From CAVSUZ01 sp963791885 (GTDB lineage Bacteria > Pseudomonadota > Alphaproteobacteria > Acetobacterales > Acetobacteraceae), in NCBI GenBank assembly GCA_963791885.1, contig CAWBUL010000004.1, positions 1,116,001-1,180,000 of the forward strand: DNA of 64,000 nt. The letters are read 5' to 3'. Made by a program: the position numbers and the translations under genes. A model generated the notes under the pieces. It saw only the letters and a program-made list of their open reading frames with translations, searched no databases and was not told the origin of the DNA. This document shows positions 26,715 through 37,060 of the stretch, one piece after another. The stretch's first letter is position 1. Each line of letters starts with the position of its first letter.

Positions 26715-27509
26715 TTATTTCCGCCCACTGGCGAACAGGATTTCCACCTCCACCTCAATGGGACCGCCTGGAACACAATTCCCCTCCACCTCGCGCCGAA
26801 TGTCTTCGCGGACGGCACGACGGACATCGGGGGCAAGCGAGACATATTCCATCGCGACGTTGCCATGCCCCGCTTCGATCGGCTCGAAATAGGCGTCAAA
26901 AGACGGGAAGGGAAAGCAATGTATCGCCATGCTGGTTTCAACCGCATCGAAGCCTGCCGTTCGAAAAAGACCGCGAAGGCGCTCTGAATCGCCGAGCGAG
27001 AAGAACCGCACCGGCGTCTCCGATCCCCCATGCCGGCCGATGGCAGCGCTGACCCGCGCGACGAACGACCGTCCCGGTGTTGTGCCGACCGAAACGGCCG
27101 CCCATCCGCCCGGGCGCAAGACCCGGTGGAACTCCGATAACCCCCGCGCCGGGTCCGGAATCAGCATCAATCCCATGCCGCAAAGGACGGCATCGAAGCT
27201 TCCTTCGGGGAAACTCAGTGCAGCGCCGTCTTCGATTGCAAATGATACGTTCGGCAGGCCCGCGAGCCGCCCCCGGGCCTGATCCAGGATCGGCGCCGAA
27301 ATATCAGTCGCAACCACTTGTCCCGACGGACCAACGATCTCTGCCGCAGCCTGAGCCGCAATGCCGGTTCCGGTTGCAACGTCAAGCACCCTCTGTCCTG
27401 CGCGAAGGCGGGCCGCCTGCAACAGGGGCGGGATGAAATGCACCGAGACGCTGCCAAAACCACGACCATAACCGGCAGCCCCAGCGTCAAAATAGGAACG
27501 CTCCGACAT
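26715..27509 (-). CDS. UbiE/COQ5-like SAM-dependent methyltransferase
   Basis: 264 residues. SAM motif VLDVATGTGIAAQAA (about 41-55), motif II DAVLCGMGLMLIPD, motif III LRPGGWAAVSVG. The substrate is unknown; the resemblance is to ubiquinone/menaquinone-type C-methyltransferases, but it stands outside any quinone cluster. Convergent with the P-loop gene. Confidence 0.87.
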   Translation of the reverse strand: MSERSYFDAGAAGYGRGFGSVSVHFIPPLLQAARLRAGQRVLDVATGTGIAAQAAAEIVGPSGQVVATDISAPILDQARGRLAGLPNVSFAIEDGAALSFPEGSFDAVLCGMGLMLIPDPARGLSEFHRVLRPGGWAAVSVGTTPGRSFVARVSAAIGRHGGSETPVRFFSLGDSERLRGLFRTAGFDAVETSMAIHCFPFPSFDAYFEPIEAGHGNVAMEYVSLAPDVRRAVREDIRREVEGNCVPGGPIEVEVEILFASGRK

Positions 27510-27548
27510 GGCTCGCTCTGTAACCGGACGGAGCCGGTCGCGTTGACC

Positions 27549-28965
27549 CTACGCGTGTGCCCGCACCCAATCAGCATCGAGCGTCAGTTCCGGATCGAAC
27601 GCGCGTACGACCGGCGCCATCAGACGCGCGACCGCCTCCGGCCAATGATTCGCGAACCCCGCCAAATCGAGATCCAGCCACGCAGCGCGATGATCGCCGA
27701 TGGCCGGCGGCGTGCGCGCCCAGGTTGGGTTCGTATCATTCAGCCTGCGTCCCGCCAGACCCCACCAGTCGCACCGCACCAAAACGCGGGCAGGGGAGGG
27801 GAAGAATCGCGACAATGCCCGCGCGTGCCACAACAACTCGGCCAAATCCCGCGCGAGCGTCACCGGACTCAACCACATCTCGCCCTGCTCTCCGCCTGCA
27901 GCGTCCGTCCGGTCCTCGACATAATCCCGCACCAGCGACGCGATGCCACGCGGCGAAATGCGCCAGAAATCGGCGTTGGCCGGCGCGGGATGAGCGCGCA
28001 GCCACGCGGTTTCCAGAAAGTCCGTGTCCGGATCGCCGCAGGCCGGATCAGCCACGAAGCGCGGGCGTGCGCCGGCACGATACGGCGGTTCGAACATCCG
28101 CAACCCCTGGCCGAACCGTGTCTGCGCGTCGAAGGCGCAGCGCCGTAGGAACTCCGGCAACTGCGCCGGCTCGAGCAGATGGGTTTGCGGCGCAATCAGG
28201 TAACTGAAGGCATGATGGCGTTGCTCGATCCTCAACGCATGCGGGCTGCGCGGAACCAAACCAAGGAATGCGGCCCGCGCCGCGCTGTGCCAGTTCAGCA
28301 GCACCTGGCGCAAATCCGGCGCCACCGGCTGTTGCGCGAGCAGTGCCTCCATCTGGCAGAGCAAGGCTTCGCGATCGAAGCGGGCGCAGCGGCGGATCAG
28401 CGGCGCCCAGTCCTGCGCTGTTTCCGCGCGGGCCGTTTCCGCTTGCGGCGGGCGCAGGTCGCGCTGAGCGCGATAACGCCGGATATAGACCGCCGCCCGC
28501 TCGATCAGCGGCCCCGCGCGCCGGGCGCACACCGGTACCGCCCCGTGCGCGTCGATCCGAACCACGGGATGAAGATCGCCGCGCCCGGACCGCACGGTGC
28601 TGACCTCGGTCACCGGACCGGGTTCGAGATACGCCGACACGATGCGCGTCACCTTCTCCGCCGAGCAATTGGTGACGAACGGGTGCGTGTCCGTCGGTTC
28701 CAGGGAGTTCTTCATGGAAGCCGAAGACGATGTGCCCACCACCCGTATTGGCGATGGCGGCGATATCACGGGCGAGTTCCGACTGGTCTTCCGGATTATC
28801 GAGGTTGCGCCAGCTTTTGAACTCCGTCTCCAGTGAGTGGACGGGATTCTCCACCAGGTCCTGGACCAGGGTCGGGACGGCCGGGCTGCAGCGGTCGTCA
28901 AGCAAGGAGACCGGCCCGTTCACGGACTCCGAAAGCTGAAGCCTGAGGGAAACATGATCATTCAT
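27549..28965 (-). CDS. AlbA_2/Schlafen-type DNA-binding-domain protein, frameshifted
   Basis: Starts at 28965. Residues about 45-80 (LETEFKSWRN, then LARDIAAIANTGGGHIVFG) match the AlbA_2 domain. At 28708-28714 an extra A shifts the frame; deleting it gives FGFHEN joined to SLEPTDTHPF and about 471 residues in all. The remaining 350 residues form a conserved-looking region rich in Arg and Trp that I do not recognise. AlbA_2 proteins are found in transcription regulators, Schlafen nucleases and defence loci; no partner gene suggests which applies here. Confidence 0.72.
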
Positions 28966-29050
28966 CGGGAAGGCTTCGGCTGACCGAGGAGATGCAATAA
29001 CTATAGCGCATGTCTGGCAAGCCCGATCGGGGTTGTTTGAAGAGCGCCCG

Positions 29051-29605
29051 TCAGGTGTTGCAACTTTGCCGCGCGTGCTGCCCGGCGGTGATGCGAAACA
29101 GGGCGTGCGGGCGGACGGGATGGCCCTCCGGCAGCAGCGGGTGCGGGAAGTCGTCCGCTGAATTATTGGTCATCCCGATGCGGCGCATGACGGCAATAGA
29201 CCGCGCATTGCTGCGGGCAGTGAAGGCCACGATCTCCGCCAGCCCCAGCCTTCCGAAGCCATAATCCAGCGCCGCACGCGCGGCCTCACTGGCGTACCCC
29301 TGGCCCCAATATGCGCGCGCGAGCCGCCAGCCGATCTCGACACACGGTGTGAACGGCGCGTCAAATCCCGGCACCGACAGGCCGGTAAAGCCGATGAACG
29401 GCGCGGTGCCGGGACACTCCACCGCCCAGAACCCCCAGCCGCGCGACGTCATCGCGTTTCGGATGCGCTCCGCCTGCGCGTCGCTTTCCGCGCGCGACAG
29501 CGGCTTGGGAAAGTGGCGCATGACGCACGGATCGCCGTTCAGCGCGGCGAACGGCTCCAGGTCTTCGTCCCGCCAGGGGCGAAGAACCAGCCGCGCCGTG
29601 CGCAG
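29051..29605 (-). CDS. GNAT-family N-acetyltransferase (RimJ/RimL-like), start uncertain
   Basis: The acetyl-CoA-binding core is RAYWGQGYASEAARAALDYGF, and the N-terminal LRTARLVLRPWRDEDLEPF is the usual opening of the group. No ATG, GTG or TTG precedes that opening; the only in-frame candidate is CTG at 29605, with GAGG upstream, giving 184 residues. The first ATG, at 29521, would drop 28 conserved residues. Either a CTG start or a sequence error is likely. Next to the enoyl-CoA hydratase gene. Confidence 0.78.
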   Translation of the reverse strand: MRTARLVLRPWRDEDLEPFAALNGDPCVMRHFPKPLSRAESDAQAERIRNAMTSRGWGFWAVECPGTAPFIGFTGLSVPGFDAPFTPCVEIGWRLARAYWGQGYASEAARAALDYGFGRLGLAEIVAFTARSNARSIAVMRRIGMTNNSADDFPHPLLPEGHPVRPHALFRITAGQHARQSCNT

Positions 29606-29618
29606 GGTCGAAACCGCC

Positions 29619-30410
29619 TCAGCGCCCCTGGTAATTGGGTTTGCGCTTTTCGTTGAAGGCGCGGATGCCTTCGCGCCGGTCTTCCGTCGGCACCATGCGA
29701 TTATAAGCTTCGATCTCGAACATCATCCCGCTGGCGAGGTCCATGTTCAGCCCGTAATTCACCGCCTGCTTGATCTGGCGTGTGGAGATGGGTGCGTTGG
29801 CGCAGATCGTTGCGGCTGTTTCCAATGCCTCCGGAAGCAGTGTCTCCGCCTTGCAGATGCGGTTGACCATGTTCCACTCGAAGGCTTGCTGAACCGTGAA
29901 CGGCCGCCCGGTCAGCATGATCTCCTTTGCGCGCCGGGCGCCGACCGCGCGCGGCAGATTCTGCGTGCCGCCGGCCCCCGGCATGATGCCGAGCGTCACT
30001 TCCGTCAGCGCAAAGCGCGCATGCTCGGCCGCGTAAATGAAGTCGGCGCATAGCGCGATCTCCAGCCCGCCGGCGAACGCCGCACCGTTCACTGCCGCGA
30101 TCACCGGGACGGGGCAGTTGATGATGGCACGGATTGCGCGCTCGAAGATCAGGTGCTGAGCCTGCCACTGCTGATCCGTCATGCCGTTGCGCTCTTTCAA
30201 ATCCCCCCCGGCACAGAACGCCCGAGCGCCGGCGCCGGTGATGACGATGCAGCGCTGGGCGGCCGGATCAGCGGCGATGGAGTCAAATAGGGCAAGCAGG
30301 TCGCGGCCCATCTGGGTGTTCATCGCGTTGGCGAAGTCGGGCCGGTTCAGCGTGACCAGCAAAGTCTGGGGCTGGGGCGACTCGGTCACGAGCGTTTCGA
30401 AGGATGGCAT
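29619..30410 (-). CDS. Enoyl-CoA hydratase/isomerase (crotonase family)
   Basis: 263 residues. Oxyanion-hole segments ARAFCAGGDLKER and NGAAFAGGLEIALCAD, and a Glu in the second active-site region (LTEVTLGIMPGAGG). It hydrates or isomerises acyl-CoA double bonds in fatty-acid or aromatic degradation. Near a serine hydrolase and, beyond purH, an acyl-CoA dehydrogenase; no complete beta-oxidation set is present. Confidence 0.92.
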   Translation of the reverse strand: MPSFETLVTESPQPQTLLVTLNRPDFANAMNTQMGRDLLALFDSIAADPAAQRCIVITGAGARAFCAGGDLKERNGMTDQQWQAQHLIFERAIRAIINCPVPVIAAVNGAAFAGGLEIALCADFIYAAEHARFALTEVTLGIMPGAGGTQNLPRAVGARRAKEIMLTGRPFTVQQAFEWNMVNRICKAETLLPEALETAATICANAPISTRQIKQAVNYGLNMDLASGMMFEIEAYNRMVPTEDRREGIRAFNEKRKPNYQGR

Positions 30411-30425
30411 GGGCTGCTCCGTATT

Positions 30426-31533
30426 TTATGCCGAAGCGGTTTGGCGGGCTGCTGACGTCTCCATCGCAGCATTCACCAGCGCGATAAACTGATCCACAGC
30501 CGTCGGATCGAGCCATCGCATCACGCCAACTATACCGCTCTCCGGATCAATCCAGGTCCGGTTGCCCCCGGCACCGACGGCAAAGAAACTCTGCCGTGAC
30601 CCACTGGGGATTTTGCCCGTCCCGTTCAGCCACCACAGCAGCCCGTATTCCGGATTCAGTACACACGGCGTCAGCGATTCCGCGATCCACGCCTCCGGCA
30701 CGATCTGCCGCCCGTCCCATCGCCCGCGGTTCAGCATCAGCAGACCGATGCGCGCCTGATCCTCTGCATGGATCTGCACGCCGCCGCCCCAATGGCTACC
30801 GCCCGAGACGGACTCGATCATGCGCCCTCCGACCTCAACGACCGACGTGCGATAGCCATGCCAGCGCCAGGTCTCGGATGCGTCGATCGGCCGCATGATC
30901 CGCTCGGCGAACACCTCCGGCAGAGGACGGCGGAACAGCCGCAGCAGTGACAGGCTGAGCCGGTTCACCCGGACGTCATTGTATTCCCAGAACGTGCCGG
31001 GCGCCTCCAACGGCCGGAACTGCCCCTTCATCGTGTTGGCGCCTTCGGTCGCAAGCCGGCGATTGCGATCCACCACATCGGACTTGCCGAACAGCTCGCC
31101 CTCCCATTCCGACGTCTGCTGAAGCAGATGCCGCCAGGTGATCGGCGCGTTTTGCGCTGAGTTGAATCCCCCATCCCGCACAGATTCCCGCACCGGCGCG
31201 TCCAGATCGCCAATCAGCCCGTCGGCAAACGCGATGCCCGCAAGCAGCGACAGGTAACTCTTTGCCACGCTGAACGTGACATCGACCTGCAGCGGGTCGC
31301 CCCATTCCGCCAGGACGGTGCCGTGCCGCAGGATCAGCCCGTTCGTCGGACCGCGCGAGGGCAGGGGGCCCAGGACCTCATTCGCCGGGGCGGGCTCGAA
31401 ATGCCCCGAACTCCAGGAAAGAACGCAGATCGCGCGGCCATGGGATCTCATGCTCCGCGGCAAATTCCGTGGCGGCGGCCAGGGCGTTCGGGTCAAACCC
31501 GGCTTCCGCAGGGTCGCGTCGGGGCAGGCGCAT
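30426..31533 (-). CDS. Serine hydrolase (beta-lactamase-like, class C fold), frameshifted
   Basis: ATG at 31533 opens MRLPRRDPAEAGFDPNAL; the catalytic SxxK is in FSVAKSYLS and WWLNG lies near the C-terminus. Around 31409-31413 one extra T moves the frame: LRSFLE continues as SGHFEPAPANEVLG after deleting it. The corrected length is about 368 residues. Probably a cytoplasmic esterase or amidase; substrate unknown. Confidence 0.83.
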
Positions 31534-31624
31534 CCGGGCTCCTTGAGAGTGCTCGGTCCAATCACTATCACCACCCGCGCAGGCGCCAATGCCGGCACGG
31601 AGGCCAAAGGGGCATGAGACGGAC

Positions 31625-33199
31625 ATGAGCGATGTCGTCCCGGTATGGCGGGCGCTGATTTCAGTCTCGGACAAGGACAAGCTGATCCCGTTGGCGCTGG
31701 CGCTGGCCAAGGTCGGAGCGGAGCTCCTGTCGACCGGCGGATCGGCCCAGGCCTTGCGAGCGGCGGGCGTTCCGGTGACCGAGGTCAGCGCCCATACCGG
31801 CTTTCCGGAGATCCTCGACGGTCGCGTAAAGACCCTGGTGCCGCAAATTCACGGCGGCATTCTGGGCCGGCGCGACCTGCCCGAACATGTCGCGCAGATG
31901 CAGGCGCACGGCATCGCCCCGATCGATCTGGTGGTGTCGAACCTCTATCCCTTCGCCGCAACAGTGGCGCGCGGCGGCACCTTCGATGACTGCGTCGAGA
32001 ACATCGATATCGGCGGTCCGGCGCTGATCCGTGCCGCGGCGAAGAACCACGCATTCGTCGCCGTGCTGACCACGCCCGCCCAGTACCAGTCGCTGCTCGA
32101 TGATCTGGACCGCCATGGCGGCACCACGTTGGGATTGCGCCGGCAGCTCGCCGCTGCCGCCTATGCGCACACCGCGGCGTATGATGCCGCCATCGCCTCC
32201 TGGTTCGCGACGCAGGAGCATGAGACGTTCCCTGAGCGGCTCACCATCTCCGGCGAACGGCGGCAGATGCTGCGCTATGGTGAAAATCCGCATCAGCAGG
32301 CGGCATTCTACGTCAACGCGGAGCGCCCCGGCGTCGCCACGGCGCGTCAGGCGCAGGGCAAGGAACTCTCGTACAACAATCTGAACGACACGGACGCGGC
32401 GTTCGAGTGCGTCGCGGAGTTCGACGGCCCCGCCGTGGCGATCATCAAGCATGCCAATCCCTGCGGCGTGGCGGTTGCCTCCACGCTGACCGAAGCATGG
32501 GAGCTGGCCCTGCGCTGCGACCCCGTGTCTGCCTTCGGCGGCATCGTCGCCGTGAACCGGCCACTCGATGCGGCGACCGCCGAACGCATCAGCGCCATCT
32601 TTACCGAGGTGATCATCGCGCCGGATGCCGACCAGCGCGCCCTCGACATCCTCTCCCGCAAGAAGAACCTGCGTCTCCTGCTCACAGGCGGCGTGCCCGA
32701 CCCGGCCGCACCGGGACTCACATTCCGCAGCCTGTCAGGCGGCTTCCTGGCTCAGACGCGCGATGCCGGCCGCGTGGAACTATCCGGACTGAAAGTTGTC
32801 ACGCAGCGCGTTCCAACCGAAACCGAGCTTGCCGACCTGATCTTCGCGTTCCGCGTGTGCAAGCACGTAAAATCCAATGCGATCGTTTACGCAAAAGGTG
32901 GCGCTACGGTCGGCATCGGCGCAGGGCAGATGAGCCGCGTCGATTCCGCGCGCATCGCCGCGTGGAAAAGCGAGGAGGCCGCGCGCCAGGCCGGACTGAC
33001 AGAGCCTCTGGCGCGCGGCAGTGTGGTTGCATCCGATGCGTTCTTTCCCTTTGCCGATGGGCTCGAGGCCGCGGTGGCCGCCGCCGCAACCGCTGTCATC
33101 CAGCCCGGCGGCTCCATGCGCGACGCAGAGGTCATCGCCGCAGCCGACAAAGCTGGGATCGCAATGGTGCTGACGGGCATGCGCCACTTCCGACACTGA
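31625..33199 (+). CDS. purH: Bifunctional AICAR transformylase/IMP cyclohydrolase
   Basis: 524 residues from the ATG at 31625. The N-terminal IMP cyclohydrolase domain (LLSTGGSAQALR, GRVKTLVPQIHGGIL) is followed by the AICAR formyltransferase domain (YGENPHQQAAFY, KHANPCGVA, SDAFFPFADG). It catalyses the last two steps of IMP synthesis. A single-copy housekeeping gene, intact. Confidence 0.97.
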   Translation: MSDVVPVWRALISVSDKDKLIPLALALAKVGAELLSTGGSAQALRAAGVPVTEVSAHTGFPEILDGRVKTLVPQIHGGILGRRDLPEHVAQMQAHGIAPIDLVVSNLYPFAATVARGGTFDDCVENIDIGGPALIRAAAKNHAFVAVLTTPAQYQSLLDDLDRHGGTTLGLRRQLAAAAYAHTAAYDAAIASWFATQEHETFPERLTISGERRQMLRYGENPHQQAAFYVNAERPGVATARQAQGKELSYNNLNDTDAAFECVAEFDGPAVAIIKHANPCGVAVASTLTEAWELALRCDPVSAFGGIVAVNRPLDAATAERISAIFTEVIIAPDADQRALDILSRKKNLRLLLTGGVPDPAAPGLTFRSLSGGFLAQTRDAGRVELSGLKVVTQRVPTETELADLIFAFRVCKHVKSNAIVYAKGGATVGIGAGQMSRVDSARIAAWKSEEAARQAGLTEPLARGSVVASDAFFPFADGLEAAVAAAATAVIQPGGSMRDAEVIAAADKAGIAMVLTGMRHFRH

Positions 33200-33289
33200 T
33201 GCGTCCTCGGTCATCGCGAGGCTCGCGGAGCGGGCCGTGCCGATCCAGCGCGAACCCACCCAATCAGTGTCTCGAACTCCGATTTCGAC

Positions 33290-34457
33290 TCAATAAGACT
33301 TCGGCAACCCCAGCACCCGTTCCGCCAGATAACTCAGCACCATCTGCGGGCTGATCGGCGCAATCCGCGGGATGAGGCTCTCCCGAAAATACCGTTCCAC
33401 ATGATACTCCTCCGCGTACCCCATCCCCCCATGCGTCATCACCGCCTGCTCCGCCGCGCGAAACCCCGCCTCCGCGGCAAGATACTTCGCCGCATTCGCT
33501 TCCGCGCCGCACGCCTGTCCTGAATCATACAACCACGCCGCTTTCAGCATCATCAGGTTGGCAGCCTCAAGCTCCGTCCAGTTCCGCGCCAGAGGATGCT
33601 GAATTCGACTGGTTCTGCCCGATCGGCCGCCCGAACACCTCGCGCTCCTGCGCGTAACGCGTTGCCCGAGCCAGCGCCGCCCGCCCGATCCCGACCGCCT
33701 CCGCCGCGATCAGGATCCGCTCCGGATTCAACCCATGGATGATCGTGCGGAATCCGTCGCCCTCCTCACCGATGCGGTCTTCGACCGGAATCGGATGATC
33801 GGTGAAGAACACCATGTTCGAATCCACCGCATGCCGGCCCATCTTGCGGATCAGCCGAACCTCCGCATGCGCGCGATCCAGCGTCGTGTAGAACAGCGTC
33901 AGCCCGTCTGTGTGCCGCCTCAGCTGATCCACCGGCGTCGTCCGCGCCAGCAGCAGCATCTTCGTCGCCACCTGTGCGGTGCTGGTCCAGATCTTCTGCC
34001 CATTCACCACGTAACCATCGCCCCGACGCTCCGCCCGCGTGCTGATCGCCGCCGTGTTCAGCCCGGCATTCGGCTCCGTCACCGCGAAACACGCCTGATC
34101 CTTCCCAGCGATCAGCGGCGGCAGCATGCGCGCCTTCTGCTCGTCCGTGCCGAACACCACCACCGGATTTAGCCCGAAAATATTCATGTGAATGGCCGAG
34201 GCGCCCGACATCGCCGCACCGGATTCTGCCACGGCCTGCATCATGATCGCCGCCTCAGTGATGCCGAGGCCCGCGCCGCCGTATTGCTCCGGCATGGCAA
34301 TGCCCAGCCAGTTCCCCTCCGCCATCGCCTCAAAGAACGCCCGGGGGAATTTGGCGTCCCGCTCCCGCTCCAGCCAATAGGAATCGCCAAAGCGCGCGCA
34401 GAGACGCAGCACTTGTTCCCGGATTTCCGTCTGCTCGGAGGAGAAGGCAAAATCCAT
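33290..34457 (-). CDS. Acyl-CoA dehydrogenase, frameshifted near 33603
   Basis: Starts at 34457 (MDFAFSSEQTEIREQV). The flavin-binding segment CFAVTEPNAGLNT and the C-terminal helical part MTHGGMGYAEEYHVERY are those of FAD-dependent acyl-CoA dehydrogenases. Near 33601-33606 an extra T in AATT shifts the frame between GRPIGQNQSN and HPLARNWTELEAANLM. The corrected protein has about 388 residues, normal for the family. It oxidises acyl-CoA to enoyl-CoA with electron transfer to ETF. Confidence 0.88.
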
Positions 34458-34485
34458 CAGCTGCCTCCGTTACGCGGTTCGCGGC

Positions 34486-36183
34486 TTATTCCCCAACCGT
34501 CGCGAATTCCGGCACCGCCACGCGAGTGCGCAACGCTGCATTCAGCTCCGCCCGGCGCTCCCACAGCTTGCGGTACCAGGCAATCCGAGGCGCTGTCTGA
34601 TACGCCAGCATCCGTTCCCGCGCGACATAGGCCCGCGCGGCGTCGCCCAGAGCCCGCCCCAAATCGGGTGCGCTAATCAGCCGCAGCAAAGCCTCGCGCA
34701 GCTCCGCCTCGTTGCGGAAGATCAGACCGGTGCGCCCGTTCTCGATCGTGTTGCCGTACACCGTCTCGCTCGCCACGGCCGCGCAGCGCGCCGCCCCCGC
34801 CTCGATGAACTTCAGATCGGACTTGGCGCGGTTGAACGGCGTGTCCGCCAGCGGCATGAAGCAGATCTCACACCCACCCAGCAGGCGCAGATACGTCTCG
34901 TGATCGCAGGTGGGTGTGAACCGCTTATGCGGCGTCACCAGTGAATCGAAGAACGCCTGGTCGTGCACCACCTCGAAATGCAGCCGCTCCCCGAGCTCGG
35001 TCGACAGAGTGTTCAGAACCGGCATCAGCGGCCGCCAATCCGGCTCCCGGTTCAATGCGCCGAAGAACAGCGTCACACGTCCGGGCTGTGAGAAGTTCAC
35101 CGGCTCCGGCAACATCCGGACCGCGTTGGGGAAGATCATCACCTCCGGATTGCGATCGCGCAGAATGTCCGCCAGCACCGGGGTCGTCGTCTGAACCGCG
35201 TGCACGCCGCGAAACGACAACTGAGCAGGATCCTGCAGCGCCCGGAAGAAATCCGGATGATCGTCGAACTCCGTCACCACCACCCAGCCGTGGTCGATGA
35301 TCCGCTGGATCATCGCGTGCGCGTCTGTCCCAACCAACACGGGCCGGTGCAGGATGCAGACCTTCGGCACTCCCTGGTCGACATCCGGCAGACCCGGTCC
35401 GCTCAGCAGTTGCGCACTGACCGACGGATCAGTGGCCATCGCCTGCAGCGGATAAACCACGCGCACATGGGACACGCCACCGACGGGCTGAAGCATATTG
35501 GCGGCGACGATCAGGCGTGGCCGCGCCGCCTTCCGCGCGCGCCAGACATATTGAAGCGGGGCTGCCCGGTTGAAATAAGCCTCCGGCTCGATATTCATCG
35601 CGCGCAACGCCGGCGCCAGCGTGTTCACGAAAGCCCGCGCCTGGTCCTGATCGAAAACCCGCGGCTGCACGTCGCAAAGTGCCAGCCCAGCCTCCACCAG
35701 CGTCTCGCGCATGCTTTCCAGGCTGAACCACCGCAGATGCGTTTCATCGAGCAGCCCCGCTCGCTCGTAGGCCCAATCCCCCCGCATCAGCCGCGCCACG
35801 AAGCTCCAGTGTTCCACGTTGGGAACACAGATCAGCACCATCCCCTCGGGGTTGAGTGCCTCAGCCTGCTCTCCGAGCACCGACCACGGGTCGCGGAGAT
35901 GTTCGATCACGTCGCCATAGACCAGGCAATCGATGCCGCCGGGCAGATCGAATGGAAGTGGCTGCTCTTCCACATCGACCATCGCCACTTCATCCAGGCG
36001 CTGTGCGGCGAACGATGCGGCTTCGGGGTTGCTGTCGATGCCCAGCAGACGGGCTCTGGGATTGAAGCGGCGGTAGGCGGCGCCCAGGGCGCCTGTCGCG
36101 CAGCCGACATCCAGAACCACCCGCGCCGACAACGGAATGCGTGTCAGCAACTCGGTGTTGGCAATATCAGGGTACGGCTGCAC
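34486..36183 (-). CDS. Methyltransferase-glycosyltransferase fusion protein
   Basis: 565 residues. Residues 1-210 form a class I methyltransferase (VVLDVGCATGALG, YGDVIEHLRDPW). From about 215 a GT-B-like glycosyltransferase follows (RLIVAANMLQPVGGVSHVRV, then KSDLKFIEAGAARCAAVAS). Such fusions modify and extend surface glycans in one protein, which is the likely role here. Flanked by an acyl-CoA dehydrogenase and a palindromic repeat; no other glycan genes adjoin. Confidence 0.8.
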   Translation of the reverse strand: MQPYPDIANTELLTRIPLSARVVLDVGCATGALGAAYRRFNPRARLLGIDSNPEAASFAAQRLDEVAMVDVEEQPLPFDLPGGIDCLVYGDVIEHLRDPWSVLGEQAEALNPEGMVLICVPNVEHWSFVARLMRGDWAYERAGLLDETHLRWFSLESMRETLVEAGLALCDVQPRVFDQDQARAFVNTLAPALRAMNIEPEAYFNRAAPLQYVWRARKAARPRLIVAANMLQPVGGVSHVRVVYPLQAMATDPSVSAQLLSGPGLPDVDQGVPKVCILHRPVLVGTDAHAMIQRIIDHGWVVVTEFDDHPDFFRALQDPAQLSFRGVHAVQTTTPVLADILRDRNPEVMIFPNAVRMLPEPVNFSQPGRVTLFFGALNREPDWRPLMPVLNTLSTELGERLHFEVVHDQAFFDSLVTPHKRFTPTCDHETYLRLLGGCEICFMPLADTPFNRAKSDLKFIEAGAARCAAVASETVYGNTIENGRTGLIFRNEAELREALLRLISAPDLGRALGDAARAYVARERMLAYQTAPRIAWYRKLWERRAELNAALRTRVAVPEFATVGE

Positions 36184-36234
36184 TCGGCTCTCCGGGACGA
36201 CGCGGCAGCAAGACGATCCGCTGCCGCGACGTCA

Positions 36235-36282
36235 AGAGCGGGATCGCGCGAGGCCAAAGTCGCAGCGCGTGAATCCCGCTCT
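36235..36282. repeat. REP-like palindromic element, copy 3, with compensatory arms
   Basis: 48 bp. The arms are AGAGCGGGAT and ATCCCGCTCT: both differ from the other copies (GAGAT/ATCTC) at matching positions, so pairing is kept. Intergenic between the fusion gene and the PEP-CTERM gene. Confidence 0.82.
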
Positions 36283-36305
36283 AGCAGTACCGTAGCCGGA
36301 AGAGG

Positions 36306-36950
36306 TTAACGCCGACGCAAAGCGGCAGCACCAATCAGGAAGCTGCCGAGAAGCAACAGCGAGCCCGGCTCGGGGACCTGCGCACTCACACCGCCCGTCA
36401 CGTTGTCGACGACGGTGTTAGTCGGGTCGATGACGACGGCGCCGTAGCTGATAGGCACCTCTCCGGGAATGCCACCATTGCTGTAGAAGTCGACGCTGTA
36501 ACCGTCACTCAGCGTGAATATGACGCCATAAATATCGAGGAATCCTCCAAAGAGCGGATAACCCGGGCAAACGTCCGGCGAACCAACGCCCGAGTAGAAC
36601 AGATCGTCATAGGAGATCGCCGCGTCCGGCGGCGGAGGATTGGTCACAGTGAACAGGCTGAAGCTGTTGGGAAAAGGTGGTCCGTTGGGCGGTGACACAG
36701 GGCTGATCGGGACGACCCCGTTGATCGTGCCAGCCACTCCGACGTTCGAGTCGGAAAACGTCCCGCTCATGCTCGTGATCGCAAGCGCATTGGGCGCATC
36801 GCCGGCGACCGGGTCTGGACCATAGGTGATCGTGCCGGATCCGCTGAGCCCGGAGCCGCTGAACAAGAACGGAATCGTGTCAGCGTGGCTCTGCGTAGCC
36901 AACGCCGTGGCAACAATCATGGCGCCCACAAAAAGTCCTTTGACTTCCAC
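36306..36950 (-). CDS. PEP-CTERM sorting-domain secreted protein
   Basis: A signal peptide (GLFVGAMIVATALATQSHA), a beta-rich low-complexity body and the C-terminal sorting signal VPEPGSLLLLGSFLIG followed by RRR. Such proteins are exported and processed by an exosortase, usually linked to exopolysaccharide or biofilm. I prefer the GTG at 36950, which places the signal peptide normally; an ATG at 36989 is in frame 13 codons upstream. No exosortase is in this window. Confidence 0.85.
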   Translation of the reverse strand: MEVKGLFVGAMIVATALATQSHADTIPFLFSGSGLSGSGTITYGPDPVAGDAPNALAITSMSGTFSDSNVGVAGTINGVVPISPVSPPNGPPFPNSFSLFTVTNPPPPDAAISYDDLFYSGVGSPDVCPGYPLFGGFLDIYGVIFTLSDGYSVDFYSNGGIPGEVPISYGAVVIDPTNTVVDNVTGGVSAQVPEPGSLLLLGSFLIGAAALRRR

Positions 36951-37060
36951 CAATCCTTCCCGATTCCGGTTCAGCCCATATTTGTGCACCGGGACGGGAT
37001 AGCTGACAAGACCTTAATGCTTCGGTCAGCCCGAACGGGTGTGGATCAATGTCACATCGA

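Noticed and set aside
33200..33289. Possible repeat between purH and the acyl-CoA dehydrogenase
   Set aside because: The GCGAGG-rich stretch has no second copy in the window.
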